From Deltaproteobacteria bacterium (GTDB lineage: Bacteria > Desulfobacterota > DSM-4660 > Desulfatiglandales > HGW-15): 64,000 bases of DNA. The notes beneath the pieces were generated by a model. The model was given only the letters and a program-made list of their open reading frames with translations. It did not search any database and was not told the origin of the DNA. The stretch covers positions 1 through 64,000 of the forward strand of contig JAGVAP010000088.1 of assembly GCA_020060215.1 (NCBI GenBank), read 5' to 3'. This document shows positions 17,747 through 25,600 of this stretch, one piece after another (the stretch's first letter is position 1; each line of letters begins with the position of its first letter). Position numbers and translations under genes: made by a program.

Positions 17747-19498
17747 TCAAAAATCCTTGAAATCCCCTTCGTTCAGGGGAATCACCTGCTCCGGGGACAC
17801 CTCCCTCGGTTTGCCGGGGATCACCGCCTTTTCGACTGCCGCCTCTGCCGGTGCGATTACCTTTTCTTTTCGACTCTTTCTTGATCTTTCACTCCCTACT
17901 GCATTCTGCTTGCTCCTTACCGTCTTGCCACCGCCGCCTTCCACCATGGTCACGAGTTCACCGACATATCCCTTCATCTGCTCCGCCTGGGAATACATCT
18001 CGCTCGATTCGCTGGCGTTCTCCTCCGCATTGGCCGCATTCTGCTGTACGACCCTGTCCATTTCGGCGACCGCCTTGTTCACCTGCTCGATGCCCAGGGA
18101 CTGCTCCTTGGACGCCGCAGCGATCTCCGCCACCAGCCCTGCGACCTTCGATGCCGTATCGGCCACCTTTACGAAAGCCTCATTGGTCCTGGTGACCAGG
18201 CCGGAGCCGTCCTTGACCTTGTTCACCGTCCCCTCGATCATGGCGGCCGTGTTTTTGGCCGCATCCGCCGCCCTCATGGCAAGGTTCCGCACCTCGTCGG
18301 CCACCACCGCAAAACCCGCACCCGCTTCTCCGGCCCTTGCTGCCTCGACCGCCGCGTTCAGGGCCAGGAGATTGGTCTGGAAGGCGATCTCGTCGATGGT
18401 CTTGACGATCTTGGAGGTCTCCTCACTCGCCCTGGTGATCTCTTCCATGGAGTTCGTGAGTTCCTGCATGGAGCCGTTGGCATGTTCGACCACCTCTCCC
18501 GCCTCCTTCATCAGCGAGTCGGCCTGCTCTGCATGCTCCGCGTTCGACTTGGTCATGGAGGACATCTCCTCCAGCGAAGAGGAGGTCTCCTCGATGGCGG
18601 CCGCCTGCTGGAAAGCTCCTTCGGCAAGGGCCTGGCTCGAAGCGGAGATCTGGTCCGAGGCGGAACTCAACCTTTCGGAACTATCCCTCAGTCGTTCGAT
18701 CACCCGGTTCACCGGATCGATGACCGATTTCCTGGTCAGCGCCCACATCGTCAGACAGACGACCGCGAGGGCCGAGCCGATCAGGAGGGCGATCACCGTC
18801 GCGATCTTCCTCTCGGTCTTTTTCCCGGCCCCCTCCGCATTCTCTCTGGCCTTCTCCCTGGACTGAACACCCGAATTCTGAACCCATTCAGCCAGGCCGC
18901 GGTTCTTGTCGTTGACTCGGCTGAAGACGCCCTTCGTCTTGGAGACGAATTCCTTCATCGCCTTCAGGCTCACCTGCATTTCGATCTCCAGGTAGGCCGA
19001 CCCTTGTGGACTCTTCCATGAGAAGAGCTGATGATCGCCTCCCGCAGGCTGCCTCTGGCCGAAGAGGAATACGTCCGACTCCTTGGCGTTCTCGCTTGTC
19101 TTGACGGAAAGCCAACGAATGTCCTTTTCCGTTTCCAGGGTCTTGCCCACGATCCCTTTGGCCGAATCGTAATCGAAGAGTTCGATCAGCGGCAGGATCC
19201 GGTTCCCGAGGGACTGGAGGCTCTTTCTGCAGCCTTCTTCAAACTGGGCCTGTACGAGACCCTGGATTTCACTGTCCGCCGCGCCCAGATCCTTGGCCAC
19301 ATTCTGGAAACCTTCACGAAGGGTGTGCAGCGATTGTTCTCTTTCCTGCTGGAAGTCCGAGATGATGGTCTGGACGAGAGAACCGTTACTGGTGCGGATC
19401 ACGCTCAGCATGATCAGACCGAGGGCCAGGAATACCACCGCCATCGTGAATGCGGTAACGGACATGAACTTCAGCGAAAGGCTCCAGTTCACCTTCAT
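17747..19498 (-). CDS. Methyl-accepting chemotaxis protein (MCP-2)
   Basis: The 583-residue receptor has TM1 (about 12-34), a periplasmic sensor of about 200 residues rich in charged helices, TM2 (about 232-255) and a cytoplasmic signalling domain nearly identical to MCP-1 and MCP-3 around the tip ([20 protein letters not shown]). The sensor type is not recognised. The C-terminus carries a repeat-derived linker and the tail [16 protein letters not shown] strong RBS (GGTGGAGGAATGATCC) precedes ATG 19498. It is the downstream neighbour of the binding-protein gene at 19596, which might supply its ligand. Confidence 0.93.
   Translation of the reverse strand: MKVNWSLSLKFMSVTAFTMAVVFLALGLIMLSVIRTSNGSLVQTIISDFQQEREQSLHTLREGFQNVAKDLGAADSEIQGLVQAQFEEGCRKSLQSLGNRILPLIELFDYDSAKGIVGKTLETEKDIRWLSVKTSENAKESDVFLFGQRQPAGGDHQLFSWKSPQGSAYLEIEMQVSLKAMKEFVSKTKGVFSRVNDKNRGLAEWVQNSGVQSREKARENAEGAGKKTERKIATVIALLIGSALAVVCLTMWALTRKSVIDPVNRVIERLRDSSERLSSASDQISASSQALAEGAFQQAAAIEETSSSLEEMSSMTKSNAEHAEQADSLMKEAGEVVEHANGSMQELTNSMEEITRASEETSKIVKTIDEIAFQTNLLALNAAVEAARAGEAGAGFAVVADEVRNLAMRAADAAKNTAAMIEGTVNKVKDGSGLVTRTNEAFVKVADTASKVAGLVAEIAAASKEQSLGIEQVNKAVAEMDRVVQQNAANAEENASESSEMYSQAEQMKGYVGELVTMVEGGGGKTVRSKQNAVGSERSRKSRKEKVIAPAEAAVEKAVIPGKPREVSPEQVIPLNEGDFKDF
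17889..17925 (-). repeat. Dispersed repeat inside MCP-2 linker
   Basis: CACTCCCTACTGCATTCTGC-TTGCTCCTTACC on the plus strand is a close copy of the segments in the linkers of MCP-1 and MCP-3. In frame it encodes [12 protein letters not shown]. Confidence 0.6.
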
Positions 19499-19595
19499 GG
19501 ATCATTCCTCCACCTGCCCCAGGAGGGGCACAGACCTTCAAGACACGTCAAGAACGCGACCATGCCGTCGAATCCACTCCCGAGGGGGAATCCGC

Positions 19596-20408
19596 CTACC
19601 ACTTGTACTGCTTTGGGTCGATGTTCCCTTTCTTCATGAGCGCGAGACTCGGCTCCAGCAGCGAGGGGTTCATATCCTTGAATTCCCTCACCCCAAAGAG
19701 AGCCACATTGCCCAGGACGGCGCTCTTGATCTTGCCCGCCTGTTCCGGGGTAACGGCCTTGCTGGCGCTGATAATATGATCGGGGTTCAGGTAGCCGGAG
19801 ACCCCGGGGTAATCGAACCGGGCCATGTCCTCATATTTCTCTTTGTTCTCCTCCCACCACCAGTCCTTCACGAAGGCTCCTTTCGCCTTTCCCACCTTGA
19901 CGGCGTTCACCGCTGCCGCGTGGTTCTTGGCCGGGACCGCCGCCTTCCCCTCGGTGGCGGCCATGGCGGCGGATTCGCCGCTGCTGGCGCCCTTGGCAAA
20001 AGAAATGGCATCCGACGCTTCTTTGACGACCTTTACGGGATCAGACCCGGCCGTTCTGGGGATGATCAACACCCCCCTGTACATCTCCTTCCCGTCCACA
20101 CCCTGCAGCAGTGTGGATGAAATCCCCTGCTGATAGAGGGTCGCCTGGACGAAACTGCCCGCGTAGGTGAGGACAGGCTGTCCCTTTGCGAACGCATCGA
20201 TGATCTCCGGGTAGGTGTCTGCAATCCGCGGCCTGATCTCCAGTCCGCTCGATCGGGACAGGGACTCCGCGATCATCTTCGCCTTTGGCGCGTTCTCCTT
20301 CCATGTCGGGGTGAAGTAAAAGGTGATCTCCGATGCCCAGGTCACGGCCGGCAAGAACAGACCGGCAACCATGATTCCGATAACCCCTTTCAAACCCATT
20401 CTCCTCAT
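19596..20408 (-). CDS. PhnD-type phosphate/phosphite/phosphonate ABC substrate-binding protein (orphan)
   Basis: The 270-residue protein has a signal peptide (residues 1-25, cleavage after VTWA) and the type-2 periplasmic binding fold of the PhnD/SsuA-like family. Visible features are the opening EITFYFTPT, YAGSFVQATLY near residue 85 and KGAFVKDWWWEEN near 185. No permease or ATPase gene is adjacent; the neighbours are chemoreceptors. It may therefore present a ligand to MCP-2 or MCP-3 rather than feed a transporter, which is an inference from context. GGGAG lies 7 nt before ATG 20408. Confidence 0.85.
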   Translation of the reverse strand: MRRMGLKGVIGIMVAGLFLPAVTWASEITFYFTPTWKENAPKAKMIAESLSRSSGLEIRPRIADTYPEIIDAFAKGQPVLTYAGSFVQATLYQQGISSTLLQGVDGKEMYRGVLIIPRTAGSDPVKVVKEASDAISFAKGASSGESAAMAATEGKAAVPAKNHAAAVNAVKVGKAKGAFVKDWWWEENKEKYEDMARFDYPGVSGYLNPDHIISASKAVTPEQAGKIKSAVLGNVALFGVREFKDMNPSLLEPSLALMKKGNIDPKQYKW

Positions 20409-20638
20409 ATCATTCTCCCTTTATATCATTCTCCCTTTCTCTCAAGCTCATGTTCCAACCCGAGGTCCTCGGCCAAATGAAAGCCGTTCTCCTTCGACGC
20501 CCTGAACGGGAGCACCGTATCCAAGCGACTGATGCAAGCTCTATGCCTCTCTCAAGGACCGGCCCGGTAAACGACCCCAACCGGCCGGACCGGCCCCGCG
20601 GGCACGACATCGGTGTAAGACCGGAGTCCGTGCACTCG

Positions 20639-22795
20639 TCAGAAATCCCTGAAGTCCGCACCATTCAGGGGAATCACCTGCTCCGGAGACATCTCCCTCG
20701 GCTTCGCAGGCACCACCGCCTTTTCCACTGCCGCCTCCGCCGGCGCGACTACCGTTTCTTTTCGGCTCCTTCTTGATCTTTCACTCCCTACTGCATACTG
20801 CTTGCTCCTTGCTGCCTTCCCGCCGCCGCCTTCCACGATGGTTGCCAGTTCGTTGACATAATCCTTCATCTGCACGGCCTGGGAGTTCATCTCTTCCGAG
20901 GCGCTGGCATTCTCCTCGGCATTGGCCGCGTTCTGCTGGACCACCTTGTCCATCTCGGCCACGGCCTTGTTCACCTGCTCGATGCCCTGGGACTGCTCCT
21001 TGGACGCCGTCGCGATCTCCGCCACCAGCCCTGCGACCTTGGAGGCCGTGTCGGCCACCTTCACGAACGCCTCGTTGGTCCTGGTGACCAGGGCCGAGCC
21101 GTCCTTGACCTTCTTCACGGTCCCCTCGATCATGCCGGCCGTGTTCTTGGCCGCATCCGCCGCCCTCATGGCGAGGTTCCGCACCTCGTCGGCCACCACC
21201 GCAAACCCCGCACCCGCTTCTCCGGCCCTTGCAGCCTCGACCGCGGCGTTCAGGGCCAGGAGGTTGGTCTGGAAGGCGATCTCGTCGATGGTCTTGACGA
21301 TCTTCGAGGTCTCCTCGCTCGCCCTGGTGATCTCTTCCATGGATTTGGTGAGTTCTCTCATGGAGCCGTTGGCATGATCGACCACCTCTCCCGCCTCCTT
21401 CATCAAGGCATCGGCCTGGTCCGCATGTTCCGCGTTCAGCCTGGTCATGGAGGCCATCTCCTCAAGCGAGGAGGAGGTCTCCTCGAGGGAGGCCGCCTGC
21501 TCGGACGCCCCTTCGGCAAGGGTCTGGCTCGAGGCGGCTACCTGGGTGGCTCCGGAAGAGACCTGGTCGGCCCCTTCGTTGATCGCCTCGATCGATCTCT
21601 GGATCGGCCTGGCTATCCCTCTCGCCATGAGGATCCAGACGCCGGCCGCACCCAGCAGGGAAACACAGACGACAGCCAGAATGGCCATTCCACTGCGACT
21701 CCCAGTCTTTTCCATTTCCCTTGCACTCTCCAGAAACTCGTCCTCGTAGCTTCCGGCCCCGATCACCCAGTCCCAGTCCTTGAAGTACATGATCTTGGCC
21801 AGCTTCATCCTGGGTTTGGCCTCCCCTTCGTTCTGAAAAGGATAGCGATGCTCCGCCAGTTCTCCGGGCTTGAGCGCCACCGCCTTTTTGCAGATTTCCT
21901 GGATGAACAGGTTTCCGGTCGCATCCCTGGAATCGGAAATATCCTCCCCGTCGCGCTTTCCGTCCTTGGAAATGATGTATCGGCCTTTGCTGTCGAGAAC
22001 ATAGACATATCCGGTTCTTCCGACCCCTATGCTCATGATGCTTTTGGTCAGATCCTGCAAACTCTCCTGGGGGATCCCGACGTAGAGCATGCCGATCACC
22101 TGTCTTTCGCCGTTCATTATGGGGGAATATCCGGTGATGTACCATCCATTCACCACGAAGGCGCGGCCGCTGTACTCCTGTCCCTTCAGAACGGATGAGA
22201 CAACCGGGTTTGCCTGGCCGTCCTGGTTCACGGCAGGGATGTACGTTCCGATGGCGCGGTCCCCGTCCTTCCCTTTAACGGTGGTTGCGATACGCAGCAT
22301 ATCGCCCCCTTCATTCATACGCTGGAACACAGTGCAGGTCGCGCCGACCAGTTGCGTAACATAATCCACCAGAGGAACCTTCTCCCTGAAGTCCTTTGTC
22401 TGACCGAACTAGTCACCTCCTATGGTGACCTGAGGGAGCTCGACCTTTTGGACCGACTGGGTGAACTGGTTGACCGCACTCCACGTGACCTTTTCGTCGG
22501 GGTTGAGCAAGATGCCCCCCATGGATCCGGCCGTTTCACCTGCTACGTTCAGATAGTACTTCATGTTCTTCTGCGTGATCCCCTGAACCTTTTGGTGAGA
22601 TTCGGCCAGTGCATATACGTTTTTCGTGATTCGCTCCAATTCGGCTTTCGTCAGCCTCGTCGTTTCCGACACCGCGGTCTCCATCATCGAACCGTTCTGC
22701 TTATACACGATGGCTGAAACGATCAGTAAAGGCAGGGCCGTGATGATACACCCTGCCGTCAGCAGTCTGGTCTGCAGTTTCATCTTCTTGAACAT
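20639..22795 (-). pseudogene. Methyl-accepting chemotaxis protein (MCP-3) interrupted by an in-frame TAG
   Basis: Read through one amber codon (22409-22411, codon 129), this is a complete MCP of about 718 residues: TM1 (about 10-32), a Cache_3-Cache_2-type sensor (VTWSAVNQFTQSVQK, then [20 protein letters not shown] and [15 protein letters not shown]), TM2, and a signalling domain ending [15 protein letters not shown]. The frame is the same on both sides, with no indel. Related receptors, as I recall the family, have Trp at this place (GG-x-W-x-GQ), so a TGG to TAG change is likely. AAGGAGG precedes ATG 22795. Truncation at TAG would leave only TM1 and part of the sensor. Confidence 0.88.
20780..20820 (-). 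repeat. Dispersed repeat inside MCP-3 linker
   Basis: CACTCCCTACTGCATACTGC-TTGCTCCTTGCTGCC on the plus strand is nearly identical to the MCP-2 copy. It encodes [12 protein letters not shown], so the element is translated as a linker. Confidence 0.6.
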
Positions 22796-23171
22796 GCGGT
22801 CCTCCTTCTCAAGGCGCCGAAGCCCCGCTTGTGCATGTTTTCGCCCGGCGCCATTGATTGACGGCATGGTCCCGGACTTAGGAGTTCTTCTTGTGGCTTC
22901 TTATGCCTTCCATGACTCAAGGTTCTTGCGCTCCTACAATCAAGATACGTGCCAAACAGAAAGAAGAGGGACCGAAAGCTCATTTAGGTTGTGCCGTTCA
23001 TCACTTGCAGTCCAAAGGAACGCACATCCACGCTTCCCGCCGAGTGGAGGCGGCTGTCTTGTTGTTACAGGATGTCACTTTACATTGGTGTAACCACGGG
23101 GCCGAATCAAACGAGGAGGGATGGTTGAATCAGGCTGCGGAGCGGAATCGGTGGATGGTCATGAGGGAGAA
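22796..23171. other. 376-bp gap between response regulator and MCP-3 with transposon-end-like repeat
   Basis: No gene is supported. The region contains a 22-bp sequence at 23065-23086 repeated directly at 25579-25600. The promoter for MCP-3 is expected near 22800-22900 but no strong -35/-10 pair stands out. Confidence 0.4.
23065..23086. repeat. Direct repeat A (TTACAGGATGTCACTTTACATT core)
   Basis: It matches 21 of 22 bases of the copy at 25579-25600, in the same orientation. The two bracket a 2.5-kb segment with two response regulators and a CheW. The sequence resembles the multiple internal repeats of some insertion sequence ends; that assignment is from general memory and is not proven. 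Confidence 0.6.
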
Positions 23172-23627
23172 TCAATGGGCTCGGTCTTCATGATCAAGGA
23201 CCCTCCTGATGAGCCTGGCGAGGTCCTTCACGTCGTAGGGCTTGTTTACGTATTCCTTTGCACCGGCCTCGAGGAAGACCTCCGGGGGCTCCTCATCGGT
23301 GTATCCCGTGACGAGGATGACTTTCGCCTCCGGGTCGATCTTCAGGATTTCCTCCAGGCACTCTCTGCCCCCCATCCCGGGCATGATGAGGTCAAGCACA
23401 ATCAGGGAGATCTCCCCTCGCTTTTCCCTGTAGAGATCGACGGCGGTTTCTCCATCCGCCGCCAGGATGGGCCTGTACCCCAGCTTGCAGAGCACATACT
23501 CGGCTACGTCCCTGATGGACTGGGAATCGTCCGCGATCAGGATGCATTCCCCGCCCCGCAGATCGATCTCCTGCTTTTCATTTACAGGGGAGGACTTGGA
23601 TGACTTCGAATGTACCGCCGCCGTCAT
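23172..23627 (-). CDS. Stand-alone response regulator receiver protein
   Basis: The 151-residue protein is a single REC domain (about residues 27-148) after a charged N-terminal extension. Receiver hallmarks are the acidic pair in LIADDSQ, the phosphoacceptor Asp in LIVLDLIMPG, the switch Thr in LVTGYTD and the Lys in VNKPYD. With no output domain it probably works as a phospho-relay or by protein binding. It is transcribed in the same direction as the adjacent chemotaxis genes. Confidence 0.92.
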   Translation of the reverse strand: MTAAVHSKSSKSSPVNEKQEIDLRGGECILIADDSQSIRDVAEYVLCKLGYRPILAADGETAVDLYREKRGEISLIVLDLIMPGMGGRECLEEILKIDPEAKVILVTGYTDEEPPEVFLEAGAKEYVNKPYDVKDLARLIRRVLDHEDRAH

Positions 23628-23984
23628 GGAAGAATCTGCCCTCAGAAATCTTGAAATCAGATTCCACGAAAGGAGTCAACCGCCAAACCATTGACACAGA
23701 CCTTGGTCGGCCTGGGGGCCGAGGGACAGTCGCACGGCCCCCTCTGGCCCCGAGGCGGAGATCGTTCCCTTCCCTGCAAATCTCAACGATCCGGGAGGCC
23801 GCGCCATCTTTCCGATTCAGAGATTAGCAATTCGCATGCCAGGGGAGCAAACGACCATCGGAGATGGGGGTGAAAGGGGTGATCCGGGGGGGCATGAGGG
23901 CATGGAGTGTCATGGAAGGCAACGGGACCTCCTCACGACAGGACCGGCGAGAACCGGGATAGATCACGTGCCCCCCCCCCCGGG
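23628..23984. other. 357-bp gap with an 11-nt C homopolymer
   Basis: No gene is recognised. The region is GC-rich with self-complementary stretches (for example near 23700-23760). An uninterrupted run of 11 C lies at 23971-23981, directly beyond the stop codon of the small tail ORF at 23985. It is a likely site of length variation. Confidence 0.45.
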
Positions 23985-24110
23985 TCACGTAAGAAACCTC
24001 CCCCGCGCCGGTCCCGGATCAGGAGAAAGCACCTCCACGGGGGTCGATCCGAAGTCCTTGGGATCCTCATCGCTCAGGGGAGTCAGCTGCTCCGGATGCA
24101 CCTCGCTCAT
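23985..24110 (-). CDS. 41-aa ORF carrying an orphan copy of the MCP C-terminal tail motif
   Basis: The start ATG (24108-24110) overlaps the cheW stop as ATGA. The peptide begins MSEVHPEQLTPLSDEDPKDF, clearly the same tail as [15 protein letters not shown] of MCP-1, with HPEQ retained exactly. About 20 further residues follow without recognisable character. It is either a remnant of a deleted MCP or a small coupled peptide that offers the tail motif in trans or, by a -1 frameshift, as a CheW extension. Expression is unproven. Confidence 0.55.
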   Translation of the reverse strand: MSEVHPEQLTPLSDEDPKDFGSTPVEVLSPDPGPARGRFLT

Positions 24111-24616
24111 TGATCGATCACGATGTCCTGCGCGCTGAGCGCCTTGTCGATGTTGAGAAGGATCTTCACCTTTCCGGACATGTTGGCCATCCCCAGGATG
24201 TAGTCGGTGTCCACCTTTGCACCGAACGCAGGGGTGTCTTCGATCTCCTCGGACTTGATGTTGAGGACCTCCGAGACGGAGTCCACGATCAGTCCGACCG
24301 TGAGACTCCCCGATTCGGAGTCCACTTCCACCACTACGATGCACGTCCGCTCCGTATATTCCGCCGCCTCCACCCCGAAGCGCATCCTCAGATCCAGAAC
24401 CGGGATGACCTTGCCTCGGAGGTTGATCACGCCTCTTACGAACTCCGGGCATCTCGGCACCTTGGTGATGGGCATCATGCCGATGATCTCCTTGATCTTC
24501 AGGATGCCGATCCCAAAGTCCTCGTTCGCGAGGGTGAAGGTCAGGTACTTGCCTTCCCTGTCCCTGTTTTTCACCGGTTGTTCATTGATGCCTGCCGCCT
24601 GCGCTGCCGTTCCCAT
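24107..24616 (-). CDS. CheW-family chemotaxis adaptor (copy 2)
   Basis: This 169-residue single CheW domain is nearly identical in core motifs to copy 1 (LTFTLANEDFGIGILKIKEI, VPRCPEFVRGVINLRGKVIP). It differs mainly in the first 20 residues and the last few. AGGAGGACCTCAA-type RBS sequence lies just upstream of ATG 24616. The stop overlaps the start of the tail ORF (ATGA), implying translational coupling. It lies 40 bp downstream of the REC-PAS gene. Confidence 0.95.
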   Translation of the reverse strand: MGTAAQAAGINEQPVKNRDREGKYLTFTLANEDFGIGILKIKEIIGMMPITKVPRCPEFVRGVINLRGKVIPVLDLRMRFGVEAAEYTERTCIVVVEVDSESGSLTVGLIVDSVSEVLNIKSEEIEDTPAFGAKVDTDYILGMANMSGKVKILLNIDKALSAQDIVIDQ

Positions 24617-24655
24617 TTGAGGTCCTCCTATGCTTGACAGTCTGGTTTTTTTCTT

Positions 24656-25414
24656 TCAATCCCCAAGCGCCTTTTCCTGCAAGACCTTCATAATCAAGAT
24701 GATCCCCTTTGGATGTCTCTTCCCGTATTGGCAGATCGATGAATTGATGAGGACGTCGACAATGCTCCGCTCCTTCGTATACCTTTGGGTCTTCCTCTCC
24801 GGCACCGGCATCCCTGCAAGAAGGGCGGCCAGCTCCGTTTCGGTCTCCTCCAGATCCCAGGAGGGGACGAACGGCACGCGCATGCCCAGAACGTCCTCGA
24901 CCGTGAACCCGAAGACTTTCGTAAACGCTGGATTGATGAAGGTTGCATTCCCGAAGACATCGCAGATGACGGTGGGATCGGGGGAGAGATCGAACAGCGA
25001 TCGGAACAGGGTTTCGCAGTTTTTCCGCTCCGTCCGGGAGGCGCCGTGTTCCACCGCCTCCTGGACCGTCCGGCAGATCTGATCCTTTCGGAATGGCTTC
25101 GTCAGATACGCAAACGTCTCGCACCGCAACGCCTCTGCCGCCGATTCAAAAGAGGGGAAGGCGGACATCAGGATGCTTGCGCATTCAGGCTGTTTCCGTC
25201 TCAGGTACTTCACGAACTCCAGGCCGTCCTCCCCGTCCGGCAGGATCCTGTCCACGACCGCGGCCTGGAACTCCCTTTCAGAGAGAAGGGCCCTGGCTTC
25301 ACCGACATCGGAGGCCGTAGCGACTTCGTACCCGGCGTCTTTGAGGAATCGCTGCAGACTCCACCGGATGCTCTCCTCGTCATCCAGAACCAGTACGTTT
25401 CGCCGCTCGGACAT
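24656..25414 (-). CDS. Response regulator with REC and PAS domains
   Basis: The 252-residue protein has an N-terminal receiver (acidic pair in LVLDDEES, phosphoacceptor Asp in AVVDRILPDGEDG, Ser in ILMSAF, Lys in YLTKPF). A PAS domain at about residues 135-235 (LFDLSPDPTVICDVFGNATF, FTKVFGFTVEDVLGM) follows, and there is no kinase or DNA-binding part. It probably works in protein interaction downstream of a kinase. ATG 25414 follows GGGAGGAGG closely; an upstream GTG at 25432 is possible. Confidence 0.88.
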   Translation of the reverse strand: MSERRNVLVLDDEESIRWSLQRFLKDAGYEVATASDVGEARALLSEREFQAAVVDRILPDGEDGLEFVKYLRRKQPECASILMSAFPSFESAAEALRCETFAYLTKPFRKDQICRTVQEAVEHGASRTERKNCETLFRSLFDLSPDPTVICDVFGNATFINPAFTKVFGFTVEDVLGMRVPFVPSWDLEETETELAALLAGMPVPERKTQRYTKERSIVDVLINSSICQYGKRHPKGIILIMKVLQEKALGD

Positions 25415-25578
25415 GACCTCCTCCCATTTCACCGTGCAAGACTGCGCATCTGTAAATCAAGTCCTGTGCCAGTCAGTGGAAAGAGGGTCAGTCAAATTTT
25501 TTGAGTCTTATTTCAAAGGGTTGAAGGTGATGTATGGAGTGAGGCGAAGATCGGGATCAGCCGATGAACTGTCCCAAG

Positions 25579-25600
25579 TTACAGGTTGTCACTTTACATT
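25579..25600. repeat. Direct repeat B (TTACAGGTTGTCACTTTACATT core)
   Basis: This is the partner of 23065-23086. On the minus strand it supplies the last codon and stop (ATG TAA) of the sigma54 activator gene, so the present 3' end of that gene appears set by the repeat. Confidence 0.6.

Noticed and set aside
22409..22411. Pyrrolysine codon
   Set aside because: The site replaces a Trp position in a chemoreceptor and no pyl genes are in the window. A nonsense change is simpler.
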